Shown: positions 54,043-63,258, counted from the first letter of the stretch. The stretch is 64,000 nt of DNA from Nitratireductor aquimarinus (GCF_017255295.1 NZ_JAFKDE010000002.1:372001-436000); one strand, 5' to 3'. Numbers and translations are program-made. The notes: a model not told the origin generated them from the sequence alone.

Positions 54043-54127
54043 TGGAGCCGTTCATCGTTTCACCGAAACGCTGCACCGCTCCATCTCTCTGTTTTTTCGC
54101 AATCCCGGACGGAAAACCGGTTTCCGA
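54043..54127. repeat. Dispersed mosaic repeat downstream of lpxK
   Basis: A CGTTTC-ACC-GAAACG hairpin with TGGAGC/GCTCCA-like outer bases is followed by CGCAATCCCGGACGGAAAAC and CGGTTTCCGATTAA. The last bases reach the TAA stop of the DUF2093 gene on the other strand. It fills the lpxK/DUF2093 convergent gap. Confidence 0.65.
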
Positions 54128-54358
54128 TTAACCGCGTTTGCGTAGTTCGGGATGCATTTCCAGTTCGCGGGCGAGCGAGGTGTCGGCGCTCACATAGGCT
54201 TCCTGGCGCTCGACGCTCCAGTATTTCAGGTCATCGAGCTGGATCGGCTGTTCGGTGACGGCGCAGCGCACGAAAGCGCCGGGGGTCATGACCTGAAAGT
54301 CGCCATCCAGATAGCGAATGCGTGCCTCGCGCGCGCCGGGTCCTTCGAAACGGTTCAT
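54128..54358 (-). CDS. DUF2093-family protein
   Basis: The 76-residue protein fits DUF2093, a small alphaproteobacterial family: ARIRYLDGDFQVMTPGAFVR (~12-31), CAVTEQPIQLDDLKYWSVER (~32-51), then a polar helical tail. The single Cys sits where a small metal- or nucleic-acid-binding fold might use it, but the function is not known. It lies opposed to lpxK and upstream of mutL's 3' end, the arrangement I associate with this block in Rhizobiales. Confidence 0.85.
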   Translation of the reverse strand: MNRFEGPGAREARIRYLDGDFQVMTPGAFVRCAVTEQPIQLDDLKYWSVERQEAYVSADTSLARELEMHPELRKRG

Positions 54359-54470
54359 CGTCTGGTGCCTCTTGTCATCAACTCTGGGCCTTAACCTTCC
54401 TGCCGCGCCAAGTAAACCTGCTTGTCGCCGGCGGGGCCGCGTGAGGTCTTGGTCTGGATCATCGGATTAA

Positions 54471-54508
54471 CCCGAAAACCGGTGCCCACTTTTCGGTCCG
54501 ATGCTCTA
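54471..54508. repeat. Dispersed repeat, GATGCTC-ended type, containing the mutL stop codon
   Basis: CCGAAAACCGGTGCCCACTT followed by TTCGGTCCGATGCTCTA. On the minus strand it begins TAGAGCATCGG, and that TAG is the stop codon of mutL. Confidence 0.8.
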
Positions 54509-56407
54509 ACGCCTGCCGAACAGGCGCTCGATATCGGTCAGCTTCAACTCGATATAGGTCGGGCGGCCATGATTGCACGTGCCGGAGCCGGGCGTTGCCT
54601 CCATCTGCCGCAGAAGCGCGTTCATCTCTTCGGCGCGCAGCCGCCGTCCGGAGCGCACGGAACCGTGGCAGGCCATGGTCGCGGCGATGTGGTCGATGCG
54701 CTCCTTCAACGTGTCGGCGGTGTCGTTCTCGGCGATCTCGTCGGCCAGGTCGCGCACGAGCTGCGGCACGTCGACCTTGCCCAGCATGGACGGGGTTTCG
54801 CGCACGGCGATGGCCCCGGGGCCGAAACGCTCCAGCCCCAGCCCGAAACGGGCGAGGAATTCGGCATGGGCGGCGACGCGGTCGGCGTCTTCTTCCGGCA
54901 TGTCCACGATCTCGGGCAGAAGCAGCATCTGCGCGGGCAGGGCGCGCGAATGGAGCGCCTCCTTCAGGGCCTCGTAGACAAGGCGCTCATGGGCGGCGTG
55001 CTGGTCGACGATGACGAGAGAATCCTCCGTCTGCGCGACGATGTAGTTTTCATGCACCTGCGCGCGCGCGGCGCCCAGCGGGGAGCGCGTCAATTCGGGT
55101 GCTGCCTCGACCTCGCCGGCGCGGGCATCGGCGCTCAGGCCGGCACCGACATCGAAAGCCGACTGGGCGGGCGCGGAAAAGCCGTCGGCGGCGGGCGCTG
55201 CGCCTGCAATGGAGGCACTGCCCGTCATGTCCAGAGGGCGGGTGGGGGAGGTGTCGAGCCGCCAGTCCTGTGCGGGGCGCGGTGGCGGGGTGTAGCGATA
55301 ATGTGCGCTGCCGCCGCCGGAAAGGCCGCCGGGCGCTGCGTGCTCCGGCTGGCGGAAGGCTGCCAGCATGGCGTCCGCTCCGGAGGTGGAGGCGCGCATG
55401 CCGCTGATCTCCAGCGCATGGCGGACCGCGCCGACGATGAGACCGCGCACAAGGCCCGGATCGCGAAAGCGCACATCGGCCTTGGCCGGATGCACATTCA
55501 CGTCGACCAGCGCCGGATCGAGCGAGATGAAGAGCGCGACGACTGCATGCCGGTCGCGCGGCAGGACGTCCATGTACGCGCCGCGAATGGCCCCGGTCAG
55601 GAGCTTGTCGCGCACCGGCCGCCCGTTCACGTAGAAATATTGCAGCATCGCGTTGCCGCGCGAAAAAGACGGGATCGAGACATGGCCCGACAGCGCGACA
55701 CCCTCGCGCTCGGCCTCGATGGGCAGCGTGTTTTCGGAGAAATCCTTGCCCATCACCTGCGCGATGCGGCGCAGGAGCCCCTCGCCATCGGCCGGCACGG
55801 CGGGCAGCTCCAGCGTGTTGCGGTCGGAGCCCGTCAGTGTGAAGCGCACCTCGGGAAAGGCGAGCGCCATACGCTTCACCACCTCGGTGATGGCGGCGGT
55901 CTCGGCGCGCTCGCTCTTCATGAATTTCAGCCGGGCAGGCGTGGCGAAGAAGAGGTCGCGCACCTCCACCGTGGTGCCGCGATTGGCCGCCACGGGCCGG
56001 ACCGGCGACACGCGCCCGCCTTCCACGGCGATCTCGGCGGCGCTGTCGGCCCCTTCCGGGCGCGAGCGCAGGGAAAGCCGCGCCACCGAGCCGATGGAGG
56101 GCAGCGCCTCGCCGCGAAAACCGAGCGAGCGAATGTCGTGAATGTCGTCGGTGAGTTTTGACGTGCAATGGCGCGAGACGGCGAGCGGCAGCTCGTCATG
56201 CTCGATGCCGCCGCCATTGTCGGTGACGCGCAGCAGCGAAAGCCCGCCGCCGGCGGTCGCCACCTCGATCCGGGTGGAGCCGGCGTCGAGCGCGTTTTCC
56301 ACCAGCTCCTTCACGACGCTCGCCGGCCGCTCGATCACCTCGCCTGCGGCGATCTGGTTGATCACGGTGTCGTTTAGCTGGCGAATGGTGTGGGAGGCTG
56401 CAGTCAT
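54506..56407 (-). CDS. mutL: DNA mismatch repair protein MutL
   Basis: The 633 residues have a GHKL ATPase N-terminus: [20 protein letters not shown] (~14-33), [33 protein letters not shown] and [18 protein letters not shown] variable linker follows (~330-430). The C-terminal dimerisation domain carries the metal endonuclease motif [12 protein letters not shown], fitting DQHA(X)2E(X)4E, plus [14 protein letters not shown]. It is therefore the nicking type found in bacteria without MutH. ATG 56407 is chosen by family alignment. The stop TAG lies in a dispersed repeat. Confidence 0.96.
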   Translation of the reverse strand: MTAASHTIRQLNDTVINQIAAGEVIERPASVVKELVENALDAGSTRIEVATAGGGLSLLRVTDNGGGIEHDELPLAVSRHCTSKLTDDIHDIRSLGFRGEALPSIGSVARLSLRSRPEGADSAAEIAVEGGRVSPVRPVAANRGTTVEVRDLFFATPARLKFMKSERAETAAITEVVKRMALAFPEVRFTLTGSDRNTLELPAVPADGEGLLRRIAQVMGKDFSENTLPIEAEREGVALSGHVSIPSFSRGNAMLQYFYVNGRPVRDKLLTGAIRGAYMDVLPRDRHAVVALFISLDPALVDVNVHPAKADVRFRDPGLVRGLIVGAVRHALEISGMRASTSGADAMLAAFRQPEHAAPGGLSGGGSAHYRYTPPPRPAQDWRLDTSPTRPLDMTGSASIAGAAPAADGFSAPAQSAFDVGAGLSADARAGEVEAAPELTRSPLGAARAQVHENYIVAQTEDSLVIVDQHAAHERLVYEALKEALHSRALPAQMLLLPEIVDMPEEDADRVAAHAEFLARFGLGLERFGPGAIAVRETPSMLGKVDVPQLVRDLADEIAENDTADTLKERIDHIAATMACHGSVRSGRRLRAEEMNALLRQMEATPGSGTCNHGRPTYIELKLTDIERLFGRR

Positions 56408-56635
56408 GGGACCGATTTTACGGGGATTCGGAGGTGGCGAGAAGAGACGCCGCACCGCTTTCCAGCACTTGTGTCGGGGCGGGGCGAGGGAGCGCGTGGG
56501 CCGGAAAGGGCGGCCCCTGCAGCCCGCAGGGGAAGAAGATGTAGATTGTTAGAAGTGTAAACATAAATCGAGTGATCAGGTAAGTTTTGAGATATACGGC
56601 TTTACGTTGGGTCAACTTTAGAAAGCGACTGAATT

Positions 56636-57343
56636 ATGTGCGTGAATTGTGACTCTGGAATTCTTAGCCGTCGTGGGCTGCTGACAGGCGGTCTGGCTCT
56701 TGCAATGGCTGCACCGCTTGCCGCGCGTGCATCCGCCGAAACCGGCGCGGCAGCGCCTGTCTCACCCGACGAGGCGTTGCAGCGCCTCATGGACGGCAAT
56801 GCGCGCTATGTGGCCAACCAGCCTATCAACACCGATCATTCGGCGGGCCGCGCCAGCCGCGCGCAGGGGCAGCAGCCCTTCGCGGCCATCGTGAGCTGCG
56901 CGGATTCCCGTGTTGCGCCCGAGCTGATCTTCGATCAGGGGCCGGGAGAGCTTTTCGTCATTCGCGTGGCGGGCAATTTCATCAATGAGGACGGGCTGGC
57001 GAGCCTCGAATACGGGGCGGCCGTTCTCGGCATCAAGACGATCCTCGTGCTGGGGCACACGGCCTGCGGCGCGGTGGACGCCACGATCCAGGCGATTCAG
57101 GACAACACCCTGCCGCCCGGCCATCTGCCGAGCCTCGTGAACGCCATTCGCCCTGCGGTCTACGACGCCATGGCGGCAGAGCCGGAGGACCTGCTGGCGA
57201 CCGCGACAGCGCGCAATGCGACGCTAAACGCGGAGAGGGCGCAGACGACCGGCCCGATTCTCGGCGACCTCTATGCAGCCGGCAAGCTCAAGGCCGCTGC
57301 GGGCATTTATGACATTGCCACGGGGAAGGTGAACTTCCTTTAA
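56636..57343 (+). CDS. Exported beta-carbonic anhydrase
   Basis: The 235 residues begin with a twin-arginine-like signal, SRRGLLTGGLALAMAAPLAA (~11-30), preceded by an odd Cys-containing MCVNCDSGIL. A beta-class carbonic anhydrase domain follows. Zinc ligands are the Cys of IVSCADSRVAPELIFDQ (~84-100) and the His/Cys of VLGHTACGAVDAT (~140-152), with the Asp-Arg dyad in ADSR. It interconverts CO2 and bicarbonate, probably in the periplasm. It stands alone between mutL and a 0.9-kb non-coding repeat island. The ribosome-binding site is poor. Confidence 0.92.
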   Translation: MCVNCDSGILSRRGLLTGGLALAMAAPLAARASAETGAAAPVSPDEALQRLMDGNARYVANQPINTDHSAGRASRAQGQQPFAAIVSCADSRVAPELIFDQGPGELFVIRVAGNFINEDGLASLEYGAAVLGIKTILVLGHTACGAVDATIQAIQDNTLPPGHLPSLVNAIRPAVYDAMAAEPEDLLATATARNATLNAERAQTTGPILGDLYAAGKLKAAAGIYDIATGKVNFL

Positions 57344-58259
57344 AGGGGGCTTCCGCGACTGCCCTCCGCCTTCGTCATCCCCGGACTTGATCCGGGGATC
57401 CATTCCGTGACCGTTGCGGCGGGTTTCGGCCGACCGGCATGGATCCTCGGGTCGGGCCCGAGGATGACGAAGGAGTGGGTAGCTTCATTTTCACCTGTAC
57501 AGGTGAAGGACCATGCAGGCGAGTGAGAGGTGCCGAATTGCAGGGTGGCAAGCGCGGCATCGCCGTGCCTTTACCCTCATCCTGAGCTCGTCGAAGGGCG
57601 GGGGTGAAGGCATGCACCATGCGCTTCCCGCCGCTCTCCATGTCGCCCTCGCCCTTCGACGAGCTCAGGATGAGGGCTGTGTGGGTTATTGCGCTTCCTG
57701 CCCTGCGTCACCCCGGGCTTGACCCGGGTTTCATTCCGTGACCGTTGCGGCGGGTTTCGGCCGACCGGCATGGATCCTCGGGTCGGGCCCGAGGATGACG
57801 AAGGAGTGGGGGACGCATGATCAGTCCCGCCTTCATTTCATTCTAAACGCTTGCCGCCCGCCCCTCATCCTCACCTTCTCCCCGCTCGCGGGGAGAAGGG
57901 CGCGCAGGCGGTGGGGTCTAACCTGCACACTCGCTCCTTCGTCATCCCCGGACTTGATCCGGGGATCCATTCCTTGGCGGTTGTGGCGGGTTTAGACCGA
58001 CCGGCATGGATCCCCGGGGTAGGCCCGGGGATGACGAAGGCGCGGGGTGGGATGGGGCGTGAAACACCGCGCAGGCGCTTTGGCTGATTGGTGTGCCGTG
58101 TCTCATGGTGAATGTCTCCGTTCGAGCGCCACCTCAATCCATCCCCTCCCGTCACCATCCTCTTCCAAAAAATCATTTTAAGCTTGAAGCAGTTTCGCAT
58201 AGGATGCTGTATGCTCCAGTCAGGCGTCGAGAGAGCGCAACCGCATCAGGAAGGCACAT
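57344..58259. repeat. 916-bp gene-free island of dispersed inverted repeats
   Basis: No credible gene is seen. It holds three related inverted-repeat elements of about 110 bp (near 57371-57480, 57706-57810 and 57941-58040) that share CGTCATCC...GGATCCAT ends with the element at 46015-46161. The first two share an exact 79-bp segment (57401-57479 and 57732-57810). Also present are a TGAGCTCGTCGAAGGGCG/CGCCCTTCGACGAGCTCA inverted repeat (57572-57683) and a CTTCTCCCCGC-TCG-CGGGGAGAAG hairpin (about 57874-57898). The gcdH promoter presumably lies in 58100-58250, which is relatively AT-rich. Confidence 0.85.
57490..57507. promoter_or_regulatory. 18-bp perfect palindrome, operator-like
   Basis: TTCACCTGTACAGGTGAA is perfectly symmetrical. 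The ACCTGTACAGGT core recalls LuxR-type half sites but lacks their usual central spacing. It lies in the repeat island, not next to a recognisable promoter. Confidence 0.4.
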
Positions 58260-59483
58260 ATGAATATGGAAGCACCACAGGCCAAAGCCGCGTCGAAATC
58301 CTCGAAATCGAATTTCGTGTGGGACGACCCGTTCCTCATGGAAGACCAGCTCACCGATGAAGAGCGCATGATCCGCGATGCCGCGGCCGCCTTTGCCGCC
58401 GACAAGCTCGCGCCGCGCGTCGAGCACGCCTACATGAACGAGGAAACCGACGCCGCGATCTTCCGCGAAATGGGCGAGGCGGGCCTTCTGGGCGTGACGG
58501 TGCCGGAGGAGTATGGCGGCGTGGGCGCCGGCTATGTGTCCTACGGCCTGGTGGCGCGCGAGGTGGAGCGCATCGATTCCGGCTATCGCTCGATGATGAG
58601 CGTGCAGTCCTCGCTGGTGATGTACCCGATCCACGCCTATGGCTCGGAAGAGCAGAAGCAGAAATATCTGCCGAAGCTCGCTTCCGGCGAATATATCGGC
58701 TGCTTCGGCCTGACAGAGCCGGATGCGGGTTCGGACCCGGGCGGCATGAAGACACGCGCGGAGAAGATCGACGGCGGCTACCGCCTGACCGGCTCCAAGA
58801 TGTGGATCTCCAATTCGCCGATCGCCGATGTGTTCGTGGTGTGGGCGAAGTCTGCCGCGCACGGCAACAAGATCCGCGGCTTTGTGCTCGAAAAGGGCAT
58901 GAAGGGCCTTTCCGCGCCGAAGATCGGCGGCAAGCTTTCGCTGCGCGCATCGATCACCGGCGAGATCGTGATGGACGGCGTGGAAGTGGGCGAAGACGCG
59001 CTTCTGCCGAATGCCGAGGGGCTGAGCGGCCCGTTCGGCTGTCTGAACCGTGCGCGCTACGGCATCTCCTGGGGTGCGATGGGCGCGGCGGAAGACTGCT
59101 GGCACCGCGCGCGCCAGTATGGTCTCGACCGCAAGCAGTTCGACAAGCCGCTGGCGCAGACGCAGCTCTTCCAGAAGAAGCTCGCCGACATGCAGACCGA
59201 GATCGCGCTCGGCCTTCAGGCCAGCCTGCGCGTTGGCCGGCTGTTCGACGAGGGCCGGATGGCGCCGGAGATGATCTCCATCGTGAAGCGCAACAATTGC
59301 GGCAAGGCGCTCGATATCGCGCGGCAAGCCCGCGACATGCATGGCGGCAACGGCATCCAGATCGAGTACCATGTGATGCGCCACGCGCAGAACCTGGAGA
59401 CGGTCAACACCTATGAGGGCACGCATGACGTTCACGCGCTGATCCTCGGCCGTGCGCAGACGGGCCTGCAGGCGTTTTTCTGA
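58260..59483 (+). CDS. gcdH: Glutaryl-CoA dehydrogenase
   Basis: This 407-residue flavoenzyme of the acyl-CoA dehydrogenase family oxidises and decarboxylates glutaryl-CoA to crotonyl-CoA (lysine/tryptophan breakdown). The N-terminal [20 protein letters not shown] (~22-41), FAD-site [19 protein letters not shown] (~149-167) and [18 protein letters not shown] follow the glutaryl subtype. The catalytic Glu is in [20 protein letters not shown] (~383-402). ATG 58260 has AGGAAGG about 6 nt upstream. It stands alone, bounded by repeat islands, with a strong terminator 60 nt past its stop. Confidence 0.92.
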   Translation: MNMEAPQAKAASKSSKSNFVWDDPFLMEDQLTDEERMIRDAAAAFAADKLAPRVEHAYMNEETDAAIFREMGEAGLLGVTVPEEYGGVGAGYVSYGLVAREVERIDSGYRSMMSVQSSLVMYPIHAYGSEEQKQKYLPKLASGEYIGCFGLTEPDAGSDPGGMKTRAEKIDGGYRLTGSKMWISNSPIADVFVVWAKSAAHGNKIRGFVLEKGMKGLSAPKIGGKLSLRASITGEIVMDGVEVGEDALLPNAEGLSGPFGCLNRARYGISWGAMGAAEDCWHRARQYGLDRKQFDKPLAQTQLFQKKLADMQTEIALGLQASLRVGRLFDEGRMAPEMISIVKRNNCGKALDIARQARDMHGGNGIQIEYHVMRHAQNLETVNTYEGTHDVHALILGRAQTGLQAFF

Positions 59484-59542
59484 TGCGATTGTGAGGGCGG
59501 GCGCGCGGCGGTGAGCGGCGCGCCCTGCCGAGAGAGTTTGAG

Positions 59543-59577
59543 AAGGGGCGGGCGCTTTGGGCATCTGCCCTTTTTTT
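59543..59577 (+). terminator. Intrinsic terminator of gcdH (copy 1)
   Basis: AAGGGGCGGGCGC pairs with the region ending ATCTGCCCTT (about 10 bp with G-U pairs), followed by seven T. It lies 60 nt past the gcdH stop. Confidence 0.7.
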
Positions 59578-59802
59578 GTTGCGGGTGGTTTGGGAGGTTG
59601 GGGGAACCGGCGCAGCCCTCATGCTGAGCTTGTCGAAGGGCGAGGGCGGCATGAAAGGGCTCCAGCGTGAAGCGCGGGTGCAAGCCTTCACCCCCGCCCT
59701 TCGACAAGCTCAGGATGAGGGTGAAGGCACGGGAACGCCGCGCGTGGGGAGAGGGTAAGGGTGAGGGCCGGCGCGCGGCGCGCCCTGCCGGGAGAGTTTG
59801 AG

Positions 59803-59837
59803 AAGGGGCGGGCGCTTTGGCGTCTGCCCCTTTTTTT
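59803..59837 (+). terminator. Intrinsic terminator (copy 2, better paired)
   Basis: AAGGGGCGGGCGC-TTTG-GCGTCTGCCCCTT forms a 13-bp stem with two G-U pairs and a 4-nt loop, then a run of T. It is the duplicated copy of the terminator 260 bp upstream. Confidence 0.75.
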
Positions 59838-60172
59838 GTTGCGGGTGGTTTGGGAGGTTGGGGGAACCGGCGCAGCCTCATCCTGAGCTTGTCGAAGGGC
59901 GAGGGCGGCATGAAAGGGCTCCAGCGGGAAGCGCGGGTGCAAGCCTTCACCCCCGCCCTTCGACAAGCTCAGGATGAGGATGAAGGCACGGGAACGCCGG
60001 GCGCGGGGAGAGGGTAAGGGTAAGGGTGAGGGGTGAGGGGCGGACGTCGACACCTTTGTCGAGCTTCGCGGTCCGACGGAAAAGCAATGCAGAATTGTCC
60101 ATGGTCGAAAGCGGCGTCACTCTGTAGTAGTGGAAGAGAAGCCAGTCCCTCCCACCCCAGAGCGAGGCATTC

Positions 60173-61360
60173 ATGACCGCGTCTTTCCTCTCCCATCTAC
60201 GCAAAGAACTCGATGGCCTGAAGGAGGCCGGGCTCTACAAGAGCGAGCGGGTCATTACCTCGATGCAGTCGGCCGAGATCGAGAGCGGCGGGCAGAGGGT
60301 GCTGAATTTCTGCGCCAACAATTACCTGGGCCTTGCCGACAATGAGGAACTGCGCGAGGCGGCGAAGGCGGCGCTCGACCGCTATGGTTACGGCATGGCC
60401 TCGGTGCGCTTCATCTGCGGCACGCAGGAAGAGCACAAAGAACTGGAAGCGAAGATTTCCGGCTTTCTGGGCTATGAGGACACGATCCTTTATTCCTCAT
60501 GCTTCGACGCCAATGCGGGCCTGTTCGAGACGCTGCTCGGGCCGGAGGATGCGATCATTTCGGATGCGCTCAACCATGCGTCGATCATCGATGGCGTGCG
60601 GCTGTGCAAGGCGCAGCGCCATCGCTACGCCAACAATGACATGGGCGCGCTGGAGGAATGTCTGAAGCAGGCCGAGGGCGCGCGCTTCCGGCTGGTCGCC
60701 ACGGATGGCGTGTTTTCCATGGATGGCATCATCGCCAATCTGGGCGCGGTCTGCGATCTGGCGGAAAAATACGATGCGATGGTGATGGTGGATGACAGCC
60801 ATGCGGTCGGTTTCGTGGGTGAGAACGGACGCGGCACGCCGGAGCATTGCGGCGTGGAAGGCCGGGTCGACATCATGACGGGCACGCTGGGCAAGGCGCT
60901 GGGCGGGGCCTCGGGCGGCTATACATGTGGCAAGGGTGAAGTGGTCGACTGGCTGCGCCAGCGCTCGCGGCCCTATCTGTTTTCGAACACACTGGCCCCG
61001 GTGATCGCGGCGGCCTCGCTCAGGGTTTTCGACATGGTGGCGGGCGGGGCCGGCCTGCGCCAGAAGCTCTATGACAATGCGGCGCGCTTCCGCGCCGGCA
61101 TGGAAAAGCAGGGGTTCACGCTTGCGGGGGCTGATCACCCGATCATCCCGGTGATGCTGGGCGATGCAGCACTTGCCGAGAAGATGGCGTCGCGGCTTCT
61201 GGAGGAGGGCATCTATGTGATCGGCTTCTCCTTCCCCGTGGTGCCGAAGGGGGCTGCCCGTATCCGCACGCAGATGTCTGCCGCGCACTCGGCCGCAGAC
61301 ATTGATCGCGCGGTGGAGGCGTTTGGAAAGATCGGGCGTGAGCTTGGGGTGATCGCTTAG
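60173..61360 (+). CDS. kbl: Glycine C-acetyltransferase (2-amino-3-ketobutyrate CoA ligase)
   Basis: Kbl cleaves 2-amino-3-oxobutyrate with CoA to glycine and acetyl-CoA, the second step of threonine breakdown. The 395-residue PLP enzyme has [20 protein letters not shown] (~43-62), [38 protein letters not shown] (~204-222), and the PLP lysine in [19 protein letters not shown]. The C-terminal [20 protein letters not shown] is diagnostic. tdh, the first step, follows 159 bp later. Its TAG stop is the first three bases of a dispersed repeat. Confidence 0.97.
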   Translation: MTASFLSHLRKELDGLKEAGLYKSERVITSMQSAEIESGGQRVLNFCANNYLGLADNEELREAAKAALDRYGYGMASVRFICGTQEEHKELEAKISGFLGYEDTILYSSCFDANAGLFETLLGPEDAIISDALNHASIIDGVRLCKAQRHRYANNDMGALEECLKQAEGARFRLVATDGVFSMDGIIANLGAVCDLAEKYDAMVMVDDSHAVGFVGENGRGTPEHCGVEGRVDIMTGTLGKALGGASGGYTCGKGEVVDWLRQRSRPYLFSNTLAPVIAAASLRVFDMVAGGAGLRQKLYDNAARFRAGMEKQGFTLAGADHPIIPVMLGDAALAEKMASRLLEEGIYVIGFSFPVVPKGAARIRTQMSAAHSAADIDRAVEAFGKIGRELGVIA

Positions 61361-61485
61361 AGCGTTTTAGCGCAATTCCGGACGGATAACCGGTTTCCGC
61401 TTTTCCTGGAATTGCTTGTCTTGAAGGTGGGCGCAGGCCCCTCATCCGCCTGCCGGCACCTTCTCCCCGCAGGCGGGGGGAAGGA
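61358..61485. repeat. Two dispersed repeats between kbl and tdh
   Basis: At 61358-61416 an AATTCC-ended repeat starts with the kbl stop TAG; GCAATTCC and GGAATTGC pair across an AACCGGTTTCC core. At 61438-61485 is a mosaic element whose first 33 nt are identical to 29384-29416, with the hairpin CCTTCTCCCCGC-AG-GCGGGGGGAAGG. Confidence 0.8.
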
Positions 61486-61519
61486 CGGCCACCCAAACAC
61501 TCTGGAAGGATAGTCGACG

Positions 61520-62554
61520 ATGTCCAACATGATGAAGGCGCTCGTTAAATCCAGACCCGAGGAGGGCCTTTGGATGGAGCGTGTTCCCGTGCCCGAGATC
61601 GGGCCGAACGACGTGCTCATCAAGGTGCGCAAGACGGCGATCTGCGGCACGGACGTGCATATCTGGAACTGGGACGAGTGGGCGCAGAACACCGTGCCGG
61701 TGCCGCTGGTGACGGGCCATGAATTCGTCGGCGAGGTGACGGAGGTTGGCTCGGCGGTGACGGAATACAAGCCCGGCCAGCGGGTTTCCGGCGAGGGGCA
61801 CATCGTGTGCGGCCATTGTCGCAACTGCCGGGCGGGGCGAGGGCATCTGTGCCACAACACGCTGGGCGTGGGCGTTCACCGCGCGGGTGCGTTCGCCGAG
61901 TTCATCGCGCTGCCGCAGCACAATGTGGTGCCGATCCCCGACAACATTCCCGATGAGATCGCGGCGATTTTCGATCCGCTTGGCAATGCGGTGCACACCG
62001 CGCTTTCCTTCGACCTGGTGGGCGAGGACGTGCTGGTGACGGGCGCAGGCCCCATCGGCATCATGGGCGCATTGGTGGCGCAGGCCGTGGGCGCGCGCAA
62101 GGTGGTCATCACCGACATCAATCCGGGCCGGCTGGAGCTCGCCAGAAAGCTTGGCGTGCAGCACACGATGAACGCGGCGGAAGAAACGCTGCCGGAGGTG
62201 ATGCGCCAGCTGGGCATGACCGAGGGCTTTGATGTGGGGCTTGAAATGTCGGGTGCGGCTCCCGCCTTCCGCGACATGATCGACGTGATGAACAATGGCG
62301 GCAAGATCGCCATTCTGGGCATTGCGCCGGCGGGTTTCGAGATCGACTGGAACAAGGTCATCTTCAAGATGCTGCACCTGAAGGGCATTTACGGGCGCGA
62401 GATGTTCGAGACCTGGTACAAGATGATCGCGCTGGTTCAGACGCGGCTCGACGTGCGCGACCTGATCACCCACCGCATTGCCGCAGACGATTTCCGCGAA
62501 GGCTTCGCCGCCATGCGTTCGGGCGAGGCCGGCAAGGTGGTGATGAGCTGGTAG
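61520..62554 (+). CDS. tdh: L-threonine 3-dehydrogenase
   Basis: Tdh is a zinc-dependent medium-chain dehydrogenase that oxidises threonine to 2-amino-3-ketobutyrate with NAD+. The 344 residues show the catalytic-zinc Cys in [16 protein letters not shown] (~42-57), [15 protein letters not shown], the structural-zinc Cys cluster [21 protein letters not shown] (given as GHIVCGHC, then [10 protein letters not shown], ~96-115), and the NAD loop [20 protein letters not shown] (~173-192). GGAAGG lies 10 nt before ATG 61520; ATG 61529 is an alternative. It probably shares a transcript with kbl despite the repeats between. Confidence 0.96.
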   Translation: MSNMMKALVKSRPEEGLWMERVPVPEIGPNDVLIKVRKTAICGTDVHIWNWDEWAQNTVPVPLVTGHEFVGEVTEVGSAVTEYKPGQRVSGEGHIVCGHCRNCRAGRGHLCHNTLGVGVHRAGAFAEFIALPQHNVVPIPDNIPDEIAAIFDPLGNAVHTALSFDLVGEDVLVTGAGPIGIMGALVAQAVGARKVVITDINPGRLELARKLGVQHTMNAAEETLPEVMRQLGMTEGFDVGLEMSGAAPAFRDMIDVMNNGGKIAILGIAPAGFEIDWNKVIFKMLHLKGIYGREMFETWYKMIALVQTRLDVRDLITHRIAADDFREGFAAMRSGEAGKVVMSW

Positions 62555-62563
62555 CGCCGTTGC

Positions 62564-62612
62564 AGCAATTCCAGGAAAAGCGGGAACCGGTTTTCCGTCC
62601 GGAATTGCTCTA
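62564..62612. repeat. Dispersed repeat, AATTCC-ended type, containing the MarR stop codon
   Basis: AGCAATTCCAGGAAAAGCGG, then the core ACCGGTTTTCCGTCCGGAAT and TGCTCTA. On the minus strand it begins TAGAGCAATTCC; that TAG is the stop of the MarR-family gene. It starts about 10 nt after the tdh stop. Confidence 0.8.
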
Positions 62613-63095
62613 ATCTTCCAGTGCGGCGCGCTCCAGGGCTTCAAGGCCGGTGAGAAGGGCTGCGCGCTCTTCCGGCTCCATGCGGGCGAGAAGCCGCGTC
62701 TCGAAGCCGTGCGCGACGGGCACCATGTCTTCATAGGCCTTCTGGCCCACCCTGCTGAGGGTCAGGCGCTCCACGCGGCGATCCTGCGCGTCGGGCTCGC
62801 GCAGGAGCCAGCGCCGCTCTTCCAGCGAGGCGACGGCGCGGCTCACCTTGGTCTTGTGCATGGAAGAATGCGCGCCGATATCGGTCGCGGTCATGGTGCC
62901 GAACTGGCCGAGCGTGGCGAGCGTGCGCCATTCGGGCCGCGTCAGGCCGAGGCGTGCGCGATAGGCCTGCGAGAATTTGCGGCTGATCGCATCGGTGAGA
63001 CGCGTGAGCCGATAGGGCAGAAAAGCCTCCAGTGCGAGGATGGTGCGGTCGGTTGCGTTCCGGGGGAAGCCGGGCGGGGGAACGGACGTGGTCAT
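62610..63095 (-). CDS. MarR-family transcriptional regulator
   Basis: The 161-residue winged-helix regulator shows LTRPEWRTLATLGQFGTMTA (~51-70), the recognition region DIGAHSSMHKTKVSRAVASL (~72-91), and the wing RRWLLREPDAQDRRVERLTL (~94-113). A C-terminal dimerisation helix follows (EERAALLTGLEALERAAL). It is divergent from hmgA, so it is a candidate regulator of homogentisate breakdown; that is inferred from position. AAGGAG lies 13 nt before ATG 63095, rather far, but no other start fits. Its stop codon belongs to a dispersed repeat. Confidence 0.9.
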   Translation of the reverse strand: MTTSVPPPGFPRNATDRTILALEAFLPYRLTRLTDAISRKFSQAYRARLGLTRPEWRTLATLGQFGTMTATDIGAHSSMHKTKVSRAVASLEERRWLLREPDAQDRRVERLTLSRVGQKAYEDMVPVAHGFETRLLARMEPEERAALLTGLEALERAALED

Positions 63096-63123
63096 GTGCG
63101 GCGGTTTCTCCTTATGTTTCCCT

Positions 63124-63214
63124 CTGGAGCGCCGTGCGTCCATTCGGACGCAGAAAGGACGCTCTAACCTGTTTGACCCGCGCATCGTGTTTTCCGAATT
63201 TCGGGCCGATGCTC
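63124..63214. repeat. Composite dispersed repeat in the MarR/hmgA intergenic region
   Basis: The first 43 nt (63124-63166) are the reverse-strand relative of the module that contains the lpxK start; here a TGCGTCC-GAAT-GGACGCA hairpin is intact. The rest (to 63214) ends with a GGGCCGATGCTC variant of the second module. No gene starts in this copy. Confidence 0.75.
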
Positions 63215-63248
63215 TGGTGCCGTTGATAGTTACATTCGCCATGGTTAC

Positions 63249-63258
63249 GGTTGCAACC
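63249..63258. promoter_or_regulatory. Short palindrome upstream of hmgA
   Basis: GGTTGCAACC is a perfect 10-bp palindrome 25 bp before the hmgA ribosome-binding site. A TTGATA (63223-63228) upstream could be a -35, with the palindrome over the -10/start region. It is a candidate site for the divergent MarR protein. Confidence 0.35.

Larger units (their letters stand above)
59511..60030. repeat. Tandem duplication of a ~260-bp non-coding unit
   Basis: Two copies (about 59511-59770 and 59771-60030) align almost base for base at a 259-260 bp offset. Each holds a Rho-independent-type hairpin with a T7 run, then an inverted repeat whose arms contain TGAGCTTGTCGAAGGGCG and CGCCCTTCGACAAGCTCA. The rest of the 689-bp gap up to kbl has no gene; its last 140 bp presumably carry the kbl promoter. 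Confidence 0.88.

Noticed and set aside
57344-58259. CRISPR array
   Set aside because: The repeated units are long inverted repeats with irregular spacing, no short direct repeats with unique spacers, and no cas genes nearby.
57344-60172. Several short open frames in the repeat islands between carbonic anhydrase and kbl
   Set aside because: They are translations of inverted repeats; near-identical peptides appear in several copies and lack start signals.
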